Source: Sneathiella sp. HT1-7
Lineage (GTDB): Bacteria > Pseudomonadota > Alphaproteobacteria > Sneathiellales > Sneathiellaceae
DNA: 64,000 nucleotides
NCBI RefSeq assembly: GCF_020731145.1
Contig: NZ_JAJFZN010000004.1
Span: forward strand, 372,001 to 436,000
Reading direction: 5' to 3'
Shown here: one piece after another, positions 9,242 to 17,541 of the stretch
Position numbering within the stretch: position 1 is the first letter of the stretch
Layout of the letters: each line of letters opens with the position of its first letter
The notes under the pieces: generated by a model
Databases searched by the model: none
What the model was told of the DNA's origin: nothing
What the model saw: only the letters and a program-made list of their open reading frames with translations
Position numbers and translations under genes: made by a program

Positions 9242-10273
9242 TTATTTTGCTTCCGCTATTCGCTTCCGCGCCGCGTTTGCCACTTCCTTGGCAGAGTCAC
9301 CATAGCCAAGCCGATCCATTTCTTCTTGCCAAACATCGATGAAATCCGGTACTTGTGCACGGAGTTCTTCTTCTTGAGTAAATTCGACTTTCTCAACTCC
9401 TGACGCCAACATTTTTTCAATCGCGGCTTCACCAGAAGCACGAACTTCAAGTCGATCACGTTCCAGCGCTTCAGCACCCACCTCAACAAATAGTTCTTTT
9501 ACATTTTCAGGCCAGCTTTTCCACTGATCCGCGTTTGCATAAATCGGCCATGCAGTGATCGCACCAAAGTTTGCTGTAATGAGATACTTCGACACTTCAT
9601 GAAGTTTATACGCATAAGAAAAATCGTCAGGTAGGTATGAGCAGTCTATTGCCCCCCGATGCAATCCTTCATAAATTTCAGGAGCCAAGACAGTAACGCT
9701 AACGGCCCCAAGTGCATCCCACATTTGCGGCACATACTCACCGTAGCTACGCATTTTCGCACCCTTGAAATCTTCTAGAGTTCTAATCTCCTTGTTGCAC
9801 AGCAAATGATATGTCGGCAAGCTGGACCACATTACCGGTACAACGTTATTGCGTGCATGCTCCTCTTTTACACCATCGAGCTCAAGAATATCTTCCGCGG
9901 CAAGCAAAGCTGATGCGTTTGTAGGAAATGCCATCGGTAATTGAGTGATATTAACCAGGGGCAGCTTCGACGCATAGTATCCAGGCGAAGGTGATGCTAA
10001 ATTAACCGCACCGCTACTCACCAGTTCTAAAAGTTCTGTCGACTTGCCGAGAGATTGGGACCAAAAAAACTCTATATCAATTTTTCCGCCACTGCGCCTC
10101 TTAAGCTCATCTCCCCACCATTGAAAAATCTTAGCTTGGGGAATATTGTTGGATATATACAAAGCAAAACGTAGTTTCAGCTCTGGATACTCCTCTGCAG
10201 TTGCTTTGATTGGCGACAATGTGACACCAAACACTGATGCAGCAACGCACAAACTTGCTAGTAATTTTTTCAT
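9242..10273 (-). CDS. dctP: TRAP transporter periplasmic solute-binding protein (DctP)
   Basis: A 343-residue extracytoplasmic binding protein with a Sec signal peptide (MKKLLASLCVAASVFG..., likely cut after the ATA region near residue 26). The mature part has the DctP features: an early LKLRFAL strand, GAVNLASPSPGYYASKLP, and LEDFKGAKMRSYG, where the conserved Arg of the family (MRSYG) contacts the substrate carboxylate. It captures an organic acid for DctQM. The gene lies 89 bp after the thiolase-like gene. Ligand identity cannot be read from the sequence. Confidence 0.93.
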   Translation of the reverse strand: MKKLLASLCVAASVFGVTLSPIKATAEEYPELKLRFALYISNNIPQAKIFQWWGDELKRRSGGKIDIEFFWSQSLGKSTELLELVSSGAVNLASPSPGYYASKLPLVNITQLPMAFPTNASALLAAEDILELDGVKEEHARNNVVPVMWSSLPTYHLLCNKEIRTLEDFKGAKMRSYGEYVPQMWDALGAVSVTVLAPEIYEGLHRGAIDCSYLPDDFSYAYKLHEVSKYLITANFGAITAWPIYANADQWKSWPENVKELFVEVGAEALERDRLEVRASGEAAIEKMLASGVEKVEFTQEEELRAQVPDFIDVWQEEMDRLGYGDSAKEVANAARKRIAEAK

Positions 10274-10362
10274 TTTTTCTCTCCCTTTTTCATTAACTTA
10301 CTCCCTTATTAACTGGATTACGCAATAGCTTTCATAGTCGCAATCCAGCACAAACAACCTTA

Positions 10363-11622
10363 CTAGGCATCCTTGCGCCCAAGTATTGTGACACAGGCGA
10401 CAGCCTCTTCACATCTGTAGAAACCACCACCATTTTCAGCGATCGCAAAACGTGCATTTTCCACCTGACGGCCATTGGCTTCATGCCTTAGCTGCGTAAC
10501 CATCTCGTGTATTTGGCCAATGCCGGTAGCGCCGATCGGATGCCCTTTACATTCAAGTCCCCCGGACGGGTTAATAGGAATTCGGCCGCCAATCGTGGTT
10601 TCGCCTTTTTCAGCAATCCAACCGCCTTGTCCATATTCGCAAAACCCCAGGTTTTCAGATTGCTGAACTTCAGCAAATGCACTTGCGTCATGCACTTCGG
10701 CGAATGACATATCACTTGGACCTAGGCCAGCAGCTTCGTATGCTCTATCCGCTGCAAGTTTGCATATTTGTTGGTCCAAACGCTCTGGTTCTCGGTTCGT
10801 TCCGCCACCTACGATGGATGCTTTAATAACAATCGCCCTCTCAATGTCCACGCCTGCTTTGCGCAGTTTCTCCAACCCCGCCTCGTTACACACAACTGCC
10901 GCAGCGGCCCCATCACTGATCGGCGCGCACATGGCAATAGTAAGTGGCCAAGATATCATTCGGGAACCAAGCACCTCTTTGACTGACATCTCATTCTGAT
11001 ATTGAGCCAATGGGTTATAGGATGAATGCTTGTGGTTCTTTGAAGCAATAATAGCCAAATGTTTTTCCGTTGTTCCATAGGTATTCATATGGAACTTAGC
11101 CAAGTTGGAATAGACGTCCATGAAAAGACTGCGCTGATTAGCACGTTCGGCTCGATCTTCAGGTGGTTTGACATTTTCCCCTAAGTATTCAAGTGTTGCT
11201 GCTGTTTGCTCAGCCGTTGTGACATCCCAAGCGCCGTCAAATACTGCAAAACCTTTTGATTTATCTTCAAAACACATCTTTTCTGCACCAACCGCCAGTG
11301 CAATGTCATTCAAGCCTGCTTTTACATTTGCAAATGCCAGGTGAAAGGCTGTGCTGGAACTTGCGCATGCATTTTCAACATTTGTAATTGGCGTATACTC
11401 AAATCCCATATCACGAAGGGCTATCTGGCCGGGCACCATATGCTGCCCTTCCAAGAATGACTGGCCCGCATTGCCAAAAAATGCAGCACCAATTTCCTCC
11501 TGTTTGATCCCTGCATCATTTAGTGCTCGTGTCACCGCTTCAGCAGTCATCGATTTAATGGTTTGATCAAAAAACCTGCCAAAACGAGTCATCCCGATGC
11601 CAATTACATAAACATTTTCCAT
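10363..11622 (-). CDS. Thiolase-like protein (SCP2/SCP-x type acetyl-CoA acetyltransferase)
   Basis: A 419-residue thiolase-fold protein of the SCP2-type group. It has the nucleophile Cys in NACASSST near residue 86, and the C-terminal PINPSGGLECKGHPIGATG block with the catalytic His and Gly motif. It probably cleaves a 3-ketoacyl-CoA to a shortened acyl-CoA and acetyl- or propionyl-CoA. The SCP2-type group commonly acts on methyl-branched or sterol side-chain substrates, in line with the racemase-like gene of the cluster. It is the first gene of the minus-strand cluster, and TetR-type operators lie just upstream. Non-decarboxylating thiolase-like aldolases in this family are an alternative. 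Confidence 0.87.
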   Translation of the reverse strand: MENVYVIGIGMTRFGRFFDQTIKSMTAEAVTRALNDAGIKQEEIGAAFFGNAGQSFLEGQHMVPGQIALRDMGFEYTPITNVENACASSSTAFHLAFANVKAGLNDIALAVGAEKMCFEDKSKGFAVFDGAWDVTTAEQTAATLEYLGENVKPPEDRAERANQRSLFMDVYSNLAKFHMNTYGTTEKHLAIIASKNHKHSSYNPLAQYQNEMSVKEVLGSRMISWPLTIAMCAPISDGAAAAVVCNEAGLEKLRKAGVDIERAIVIKASIVGGGTNREPERLDQQICKLAADRAYEAAGLGPSDMSFAEVHDASAFAEVQQSENLGFCEYGQGGWIAEKGETTIGGRIPINPSGGLECKGHPIGATGIGQIHEMVTQLRHEANGRQVENARFAIAENGGGFYRCEEAVACVTILGRKDA

Positions 11623-11645
11623 GCTTTTTCCTTTTGCCTATCTAC

Positions 11646-11704
11646 TTGGTCACTGATTGTGACTGCTCGGTCACATATATATCCAAATGGTTTGTGCTCG
11701 GTCA
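11646..11704. promoter_or_regulatory. TetR-type operator array upstream of the catabolic cluster
   Basis: TGACTGCTCGGTCA at 11660-11673 is a near-perfect inverted repeat (TGAC[T/C]G...CGGTCA) with the extended form GTGAC-N6-GTCAC. TGCTCGGTCA recurs at 11695-11704, 31 bp away (about three helical turns), and GGTCAC at 11648-11653 adds another half-site. The array lies 24-82 bp upstream of the thiolase-like start, where a repressor would block the promoter. The TetR protein at 3951-4562 is the natural candidate. Confidence 0.6.
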
Positions 11705-12037
11705 ACCAGATTTTCTAAAATCTAACCAGATTATTTATAACTTATTGTTTTATATAGAATTTATGAGATACAAATATTCTAGATGTCACTAATTAATGAA
11801 TCAATCATCATTGAAGAGGATGAAAATTTGCGCCCTAAATCTACTTTTATTGACGGCGAGAAGAATATATTTTCTATCAAAAGAAATTTATTTCTCTGAT
11901 AAATATGCTCCATGAGTTTTATTAAATTTCTCCAATTGAGTACAACTTTATATTGAATTTGGTAAATAAATTTCGCAGTGTATAGTTGAATTGAAGGCCC
12001 CTACTTTAAAAACTATTAAGGAACTAATAGTAACAGA
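11705..12037. other. AT-rich intergenic region
   Basis: About 330 bp between the operator array and the SIR2-like gene, noticeably richer in A and T than the flanks. I see no gene, tRNA or clear repeat. It should hold the promoter of the truncated SIR2-like gene. The base composition suggests foreign DNA starts here. Confidence 0.4.
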
Positions 12038-12553
12038 ATGGTTGAAATACCAGATGAACTTCGTAGAGCGCACGAAGACGGAGAGGTCGTCTTCTTTTGC
12101 GGCGCTGGTGTCTCGGTACCGGCAGGGTTAAAGTCATTTAAGGGACTGACAGAAGCAGTATTAATGGAGCTTTTTGGCTCAAAATATTCCTGCAAACCAG
12201 AAACCCCAGAAGCGGCAGCCTGGTTAGCGTTTGATGAAGCACGATATGATGAAGCTTTAAATATACTTGAACATCCACGCGCAGGAATTAAACCAAAAGA
12301 CGTTCGCAAAATTGTAAAAACGGAGCTCGAAAAAAAGCCGCGAACATTGGAAAACCATCTTATAACTGCGCGACTTGCCGATCTAGATAAACGTAGCGGT
12401 CGCCTCGTTACCACTAATTTTGACCACAATTTTTCAAAAGCCGTTGAACATTTGCAGCGAGAAGGAAAATCGAAATATATTGTAAAGCCCCCTTGTTATG
12501 TACCATTATTTGATAGAGTTTCAGGAACGGGCGGTTTCATGTTGAGGGCTTGA
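12038..12553 (+). pseudogene. SIR2-like domain protein, 3'-truncated by IS insertion
   Basis: The reading frame begins MVEIPDELRRAHEDGEVVFFCGAGVSVPAGL, the NAD-binding entry (GAGxS) of SIR2-like domains, and has TTNFDHNF near residue 127, the second NAD-site motif of the family. SIR2-like NADases are common in anti-phage systems (Thoeris, DSR, SIR2-HerA and others). Homology stops around residue 150-160: the last roughly 15 codons overlap the 3' end of an IS3-type transposase on the other strand, so the C-terminal half or effector/sensor domain is missing. It is probably dead. A frame-internal overlap with a transposase is never seen in intact members. Confidence 0.75.
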
Positions 12554-13062
12554 TGAGGTCTGACATGATTGTACTGCCTGCGCCATTTGTTGATAACAGT
12601 TTTGGCCTGATCAATAGTTAAGAACCACTCAGCATTGAGCACTTCTCTGCGGAGCGTTCCATTGAAGCGTTCGTTGTAGCCATTCTCCCAAGGACTGCCC
12701 GGATAGATACGGATTGGTTTAATTCCCACTTTGGTGAGCCATGTCTGAAATGCCTTTGCAACGAACTCCGGTCCATTGTCGGAGCGGAGGAACTCCGGCT
12801 TTCCATGAGTGAGAAAAATCGGGTACAGGGCATCGAGTACATCCAGGTTCCCCATTCGGGGCTTCACGGCAACACAAAGAGCCTCCCGAGTATATTCATC
12901 CAGCACCGTCAGCATCTTGTAAGGCCGACCATTGCTAAGCTTGTCATGGACGAAGTCAATACTCCAGATATGGTTGGGGTATCTGGGGCGTAACCGGATA
13001 ATGGAACTGTCTTTATGATACAGGCGTTTGCGCTTCTTGTGGCGCTGTGGGAGTTTTCACCA
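12496..13062 (-). pseudogene. IS3-family transposase OrfB fragment
   Basis: The frame from about 13062 to the stop at 12496 encodes the integrase core of an IS3-type OrfB. IRLRPRYPNHIWSIDF contains the first catalytic Asp, RSDNGPEF the second, and WENGYNERFNG the Glu. The end HVRPHQALNMKPPVPET is the usual C-terminus. The N-terminal HTH part, OrfA and the left end are absent: at 13062 homology stops with an in-frame TGA just outside. No start codon serves the full fragment; the first internal ATG is at 12915. The element is a remnant and cannot transpose by itself. Confidence 0.85.
12500..13062. mobile_element. IS3-type insertion sequence remnant
   Basis: This is the extent of IS-derived DNA inferred from the transposase fragment. 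The right end of the IS (downstream of the transposase stop) lies within about 12480-12520, inside the SIR2-like gene. The other end is a truncation inside the transposase that fuses to the last gene of the DoxX operon. I could not identify terminal inverted repeats or a target-site duplication, which fits a deletion after insertion. Confidence 0.6.
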
Positions 13063-13150
13063 CTTCCGGCCACGCCGTGCCGGAAATGAGCGGCATGCAT
13101 AAGATAACAACGCCACCTAAGAATATTTTATTCTTTGGTATTTCAAACAT
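13013..13150 (-). pseudogene. Small exported protein truncated by the IS remnant
   Basis: A 45-codon frame starts at an ATG overlapping the DoxX stop (TAATG), so it is translationally coupled to the operon. The N-terminus MFEIPKNKIFLGGVVILCMP is a signal-peptide or membrane-anchor sequence. After about residue 30 the frame enters transposase DNA and stops. So a further operon gene, probably encoding a secreted or anchored protein, was cut off here. Its original product cannot be told. Confidence 0.55.
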
Positions 13151-13554
13151 TAATTGCGATATCTCAAACGGTAACGGCCCGGCCCCAAAAGAGCGAGCGC
13201 AAAGAAACCTCCGACGATAGCAAGATGTTCCAATGCGGTGGTCAACTGCCGCTGAAAGCTAACGTCGGCGTAGTTCCAGAAATCATGGGCGAGAAGCGTT
13301 GCAACGATAGTGAAACCGCCGAGAGCCGCCGCCGCGACGGGGATCCCCCAGCCAAAGATCAGGGCAAGGCTCCCGCCGAGTTGAACCAAGATCGTAAGCC
13401 CAAGACTGATTTCCGGAAACGGCAGCCCAAGCGCCGACACTTCCGCCACACCTGCCAACCAGTCCAGCGCTTTCGTCACGCCGCTGTACTGAAATACAGC
13501 CGCCACGCAAAGCCGGGCAATCAATTGGCCCATGTCCCGCGAGACAAAAGTCAT
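13150..13554 (-). CDS. DoxX family membrane protein
   Basis: A 134-residue protein with four hydrophobic segments. It has the DoxX pattern: an N-terminal ARLCVAAVFQYSGVTKALDW helix, PFPEISLGLTILVQLGGSLALIFGW, then HDFWNY and a last TM helix with EHLAIVGGFFALAL. DoxX proteins are inner-membrane proteins linked to redox or thiosulfate/quinone functions, but the precise role is unclear. Its start overlaps the preceding XapX gene by 4 bp. Downstream, the next gene is destroyed by the IS remnant. Confidence 0.85.
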   Translation of the reverse strand: MTFVSRDMGQLIARLCVAAVFQYSGVTKALDWLAGVAEVSALGLPFPEISLGLTILVQLGGSLALIFGWGIPVAAAALGGFTIVATLLAHDFWNYADVSFQRQLTTALEHLAIVGGFFALALLGPGRYRLRYRN

Positions 13555-13766
13555 CGTACCGTCGTCTCGAGTACCGAAATATTTACCGCGACACCTGCCA
13601 TTTCAATGTTATGGACTAGATAATCGGTTCCCAGAAACCCAGCCGTCATCGCCACAACGAGAAGGGCGCCGACCAGTTTCGGCGGGGCTGGCAAGGGAAT
13701 ATCGAACCAGCGGCATCCCGCGCCGATCAAGAATCCCATTGCAATGCCGACGATACTTTCTATCAT
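13551..13766 (-). CDS. XapX domain membrane protein (copy 2)
   Basis: A 71-residue protein with two hydrophobic segments and the XapX/DUF1427 signature PLPAPPKLVGALLVVAMTAGFLG. The ATG at 13766 overlaps the upstream XapX gene by 4 bp; a longer frame to 13814 would overlap it further and was rejected. Function of the family is unknown. A sister copy with the same motif precedes it. Confidence 0.8.
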   Translation of the reverse strand: MIESIVGIAMGFLIGAGCRWFDIPLPAPPKLVGALLVVAMTAGFLGTDYLVHNIEMAGVAVNISVLETTVR

Positions 13767-13993
13767 GAAATCCCCGCCACTTTTGAGTGCGCCTCCCCCG
13801 TTGGACCGCCGCAAAGAGGCTTCGATTTCGCAGCGCGGTGAGAGGCGAACCGGTCAACGGTGATATATCCAACTGTCATGGCAATCACCAGCAAAGCACC
13901 AACAATTACTGGCGGTGCAGGCAAGGGCAATCCAGCCAGTCGGCAAACGATACCAATGGTTAATGCAACGAGTATTCCGATAGCTGCTTTCAT
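13763..13993 (-). CDS. XapX domain membrane protein (copy 1)
   Basis: A 76-residue protein with two hydrophobic segments and the XapX signature PLPAPPVIVGALLVIAMTVGY, followed by a short polar tail. It overlaps the MFS gene upstream by 4 bp and the second XapX gene downstream by 4 bp, so the three are coupled. Two XapX proteins in a row could form a heteromer in the inner membrane. The family has no assigned activity. Confidence 0.8.
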   Translation of the reverse strand: MKAAIGILVALTIGIVCRLAGLPLPAPPVIVGALLVIAMTVGYITVDRFASHRAAKSKPLCGGPTGEAHSKVAGIS

Positions 13994-15621
13994 TTGCCGT
14001 CTCCTTTTGTTAGCGCTGACGGCAGGTCATTCGGCGACGATATGCCGAGAAGATGCTGTACAACTGGGGCATTTTCATCGCCCATCAACGCTCGTACTTT
14101 TGCCTGAATTTCCTGATCTTCGCCGGTTACGCGCTCATGGTGGCGCAGATGATCAAGCCAAGAGCCTTCGAAAAAATATTCAATGAAGTGATCCGGCGCC
14201 GCCGCGTCCTGCATCAAACCCCAGTCATAGGCGCCCGAACGTTTTCGCGCTTGTCCCAAATTCTGCATCAGATCGATAAATTCACGTTGGTTGGACGGTG
14301 GGACAATATAGGTGATCATAGTGGCGACCGGCCCTCTATCCTCTACATCTGATGCCGCTACGATCGGCGCTGGCCAATGCATCGAGGGAGCAAGGTTCAT
14401 CATCTCCCCCTGCCCTAGTTTAGCATTCCGTATTAGCGGAAGTAACAACAGGATACCCGCCGCTGCCGTATATAGCGCGACTGGGATACTGGTATGGCTC
14501 GCAATTTGACCCCAGATTAAACTTCCGGCCGTCATTGACCCAAAGAATACGGTGATATAGATCGACAGGCCGCGTCCGCGAACCCAACCCGGCAACGCCG
14601 TCTGTGCTGAAGCATTCAGGGTTGTCAGCACAATGATCCAGGAGAGCCCGGCCAGGAAGGACGCGGCAATCGCCACCGGTTTTACCGGCGCAGCCGCGAA
14701 GAGAAGTAGCACTAAAGTTGTGCCAAACGTGCCCGCAATTACCATCGCGTTAGGCTGTAACCGTTTGCGAAATTTTGGCAGCAATAGCGCCCCGAAAACG
14801 GCACCTGCGCCGATACAGGCGACCAGAATACCATAAAATGTCGCATCGCCGCCCAACAAGGTCTTAGCAATCAACGGCAACAACGCCCAATAGGCCGAAG
14901 CGAACAAGAAAAATGCAAAGCCGCGGAGAAGTGTCGCCCGGAGCGGCGTACTATTCGCGGCATAGCGGAGGCCAGCGCGAAGTGCATCAGTCATATGTTC
15001 GCGGGGGAGCGTCGATTTATCGTCATGAACCGGACGCCAGACCAGCAGCGCCAATACAATACCAACAAAACTGACGGCATTCACCGCAAAGGGCGCATAG
15101 AGGCCGACGGAAACGATCAGAACACCGGCGAGCGCCGGACCGATAGCTCGGCTGATATTGATCCCGAGGGAGTTAAGCGCAATGGCGGGCTGAAGCGTGT
15201 CACGTGGCACCAAGGAAGGCACGATTGCCTGCCAGGCGGGCGCCGCAAACGCTGTCCCGGTTCCCATCAGGAAGGTACAGACTACCAATATCAGAGGTGT
15301 TGCCGCACCCGTCGCCACCAGAATTGACAGGATGCCTGCGGTTAATGCCATCAGAATATTGACGATGAGCAGCAGGCGCCGCCTGTCGAAAAGATCTGAA
15401 ATAGCACCCGCAAGAATGGCGAAGAGGAAAACCGGCAACGTCGTCGCGGCCTGAACCAACGAGACAAGGACCGGCGTCGGGTCCAGGGTTGCCATCAGCC
15501 AACCCGCACCTGTGTCGTGCGTCCAGGAACCAACGTTGGAGGCAATGGTCGCACACCAGAGAATTGTGAAGGCACGGGAGCGAAACGGCGCCCAGGCGCT
15601 TTGGGGTGCAGACTCAGTCAT
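13990..15621 (-). CDS. MFS transporter (MFS_3/EntS-like) with C-terminal soluble domain
   Basis: A 543-residue protein. The first roughly 400 residues form a 12-TM major facilitator of the EntS/transmembrane secretion effector type (FRSRAFTILWCATIASNVGSW at the start, AGAISDLFDRRRLL as the loop 2-3 motif). Residues about 415-540 form a soluble domain with YIVPPSNQREFIDLMQNLG and HLRHHERVTGEDQEIQAKV, resembling the antibiotic-monooxygenase-like tail that this subfamily carries. It probably exports a small molecule, perhaps a product of the neighbouring hydrolases. It starts 3 bp after the amidohydrolase stop. Confidence 0.88.
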   Translation of the reverse strand: MTESAPQSAWAPFRSRAFTILWCATIASNVGSWTHDTGAGWLMATLDPTPVLVSLVQAATTLPVFLFAILAGAISDLFDRRRLLLIVNILMALTAGILSILVATGAATPLILVVCTFLMGTGTAFAAPAWQAIVPSLVPRDTLQPAIALNSLGINISRAIGPALAGVLIVSVGLYAPFAVNAVSFVGIVLALLVWRPVHDDKSTLPREHMTDALRAGLRYAANSTPLRATLLRGFAFFLFASAYWALLPLIAKTLLGGDATFYGILVACIGAGAVFGALLLPKFRKRLQPNAMVIAGTFGTTLVLLLFAAAPVKPVAIAASFLAGLSWIIVLTTLNASAQTALPGWVRGRGLSIYITVFFGSMTAGSLIWGQIASHTSIPVALYTAAAGILLLLPLIRNAKLGQGEMMNLAPSMHWPAPIVAASDVEDRGPVATMITYIVPPSNQREFIDLMQNLGQARKRSGAYDWGLMQDAAAPDHFIEYFFEGSWLDHLRHHERVTGEDQEIQAKVRALMGDENAPVVQHLLGISSPNDLPSALTKGDGK

Positions 15622-15624
15622 TTA

Positions 15625-17487
15625 TTAAACCGCAAAGCACGAACATCCCAACGCCCCCCAAAATGATGTTTTGTCCTTGACCGGGATAGGAACCGCCCAG
15701 GCGATCTGGTGGTGATGGCCGTGCATCGCACAGGCAATAGCGCAAGAATCATGACAGGCGCGGTTCATTGGTAATGCTTCAAGGCTCCGGGCGTCCGTAC
15801 GCATGGCAGGTGTCGGGATCTGACTGACGGGGCTCCATGACGGACTTGCAGGCGGCAGCGGCGGCGACAGCTTGGCAAATTCCGCGTTCCCGTAGACAAT
15901 GCGACCGCCGACAATGGTCAGCACAGAGGTGATCTGACGGATATCCTGAGGCGGGACCGTCATGTAATCGGATGACAGAGCGGCAAGATCCGCGTACATC
16001 CCGGGCGCCAACGTACCTTTTTTATCCTGTTCACCAGAAAACCAGGCCGATCCCTTCGTCCAGATTTCCAGCGCTGCTTCTCGGCTGAGAATATTAGCCT
16101 CGTCATAAAGCGGCAATCCGCCGACGGTCTGACCTGTTGTCAGCCAATGCAGAGCAACCCATGGATCGTAGCTGGCGACCCGTGTCGCATCGGTTCCGCC
16201 GCCAACTGGCACTTCCATTTCGAGCATTTTGGCGATAGGCGGTGTAGCCTTTGCCGCCGCTGCCCCGTAGCGGTCGATAAAATACTCACCCTGAAAAGCC
16301 ATGCGGTGCTGGGTCGCGATGCCGCCACCGAGGGATTTGATCCGCTCGATATTCTTCTCCGAGATCGTTTCAGCATGATCTATGATAAACCGGGTTGCAA
16401 AGGGTGTCTTACCATTTACCCGTTCGAAGACACTCAAGAACCGATCGATCGTCTCGTCATATGTCGCATGGATGCGGAACGGCCATTTATTGGTCGCGAG
16501 CAGTTCGACGATCTTTTCGAGCTCCTTTTCCATTATCGGCGCAAGATCAGGGCGCGGCTCAAGGAAATTTTCAAAATCGGCTGCGGACCAGGCGAGATTC
16601 TCCCCTGCGCCAGTCATACGCAGCATGCCATCCCCCGCCCCGGGTTCCGTCATAGCTACCCAGCGTTCATAGTCAGAAAGTTCCTGTCCGGCCTTTTGCG
16701 CAAACAAATTATAGGCGATACGGATGGTTAGCGAGTCATCGTCATGCAGCCGCTGAATAACCTCGTAGTCATCGGGGAAATTCTGCCCGCCACCGCCCGC
16801 ATCGATGACACTGGTGATCCCGAGCCGGTTCAGCTCACGCATGAAATGACGCGTAGAGTTAAGCTGGTCCTCTACCGGCAGCGCTGGCCCCTGCGCGAGG
16901 GTGGAATATAGAATGAGGGCAGAGGGCTTTGCGATCAGCATACCTGTCGGCTCGCCCTGTGCGTCCTTCTCGATCAAACCTCCGGGCGGATTGGGTGAAT
17001 CCTTACTAATTCCCAATACTCTAAGCGCCGCGCGATTAAGCAGCGCGCGGGCATAAAGGTGAAGAATAAAAACCGGCGTGTCCGGCGCAGCCTTGTTGAT
17101 CTCCTCCAGGGTCGGCATGCGCCGTTCGGCAAACTGGAATTCCGACCAGCCGCCAACAACCCGCACCCATTGCGGCGCTGGAGTTCGCTCAGCTTGTTCT
17201 CGCAATAGCCGAAGGGCATCAGCGACCGAGGGAACATTTTCCCACCGCAACTCCATGTTATAGTTCAGCCCGCCGCGGATCAGATGCGTATGGCTGTCAT
17301 TCAAGCCGGGAATGACCCGCCGCTTATTAAGATCGATGAGTTTAGTCGAACCGGTTCGGAGCTTCATAATCTCAGTGTCCGAACCCGTCGCCTGAACCAA
17401 GCCGCCCTTAATCGCGACCGCCGAGACATCCGGAGCATTGGAGCCCAGCGTTGTGATCCGGCCATTATGTAAAATCAGGTCAGCCAT
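15625..17487 (-). CDS. YtcJ-like amidohydrolase with Cys/His-rich tail
   Basis: A 620-residue metal-dependent hydrolase of the amidohydrolase 3/YtcJ group. The first metal site is HTH in NDSHTHLIRGG near residue 66; later metal ligands are in PFRIHATYDETI, FIIDHAETIS and the final GGTDATRVASYDP motif. The beta-sandwich edges are present at both ends. Unusually, the last 45 residues form a tail with five Cys and a HGHHH cluster (ACHDSCAIACAMHGHHH, then LGCSC), which could bind a metal or cluster. It probably hydrolyses an amide, formamide or lactam in the pathway shared with the isochorismatase-like protein and hydrolase upstream. Confidence 0.88.
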   Translation of the reverse strand: MADLILHNGRITTLGSNAPDVSAVAIKGGLVQATGSDTEIMKLRTGSTKLIDLNKRRVIPGLNDSHTHLIRGGLNYNMELRWENVPSVADALRLLREQAERTPAPQWVRVVGGWSEFQFAERRMPTLEEINKAAPDTPVFILHLYARALLNRAALRVLGISKDSPNPPGGLIEKDAQGEPTGMLIAKPSALILYSTLAQGPALPVEDQLNSTRHFMRELNRLGITSVIDAGGGGQNFPDDYEVIQRLHDDDSLTIRIAYNLFAQKAGQELSDYERWVAMTEPGAGDGMLRMTGAGENLAWSAADFENFLEPRPDLAPIMEKELEKIVELLATNKWPFRIHATYDETIDRFLSVFERVNGKTPFATRFIIDHAETISEKNIERIKSLGGGIATQHRMAFQGEYFIDRYGAAAAKATPPIAKMLEMEVPVGGGTDATRVASYDPWVALHWLTTGQTVGGLPLYDEANILSREAALEIWTKGSAWFSGEQDKKGTLAPGMYADLAALSSDYMTVPPQDIRQITSVLTIVGGRIVYGNAEFAKLSPPLPPASPSWSPVSQIPTPAMRTDARSLEALPMNRACHDSCAIACAMHGHHHQIAWAVPIPVKDKTSFWGALGCSCFAV

Positions 17488-17541
17488 GTTTAGCCCTCCC
17501 TTGAAGGAAATGAGTGTAACCGAAGGGAAATGTGTTCGACG

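Noticed and set aside
12909..13100. 63-codon minus-strand frame over the IS junction
   Set aside because: It is an off-frame reading of the transposase fragment and the small operon gene; the real frames explain the same DNA.
16147..16731. 194-codon plus-strand frame opposite the amidohydrolase
   Set aside because: Antisense shadow of a conserved enzyme; no family features.
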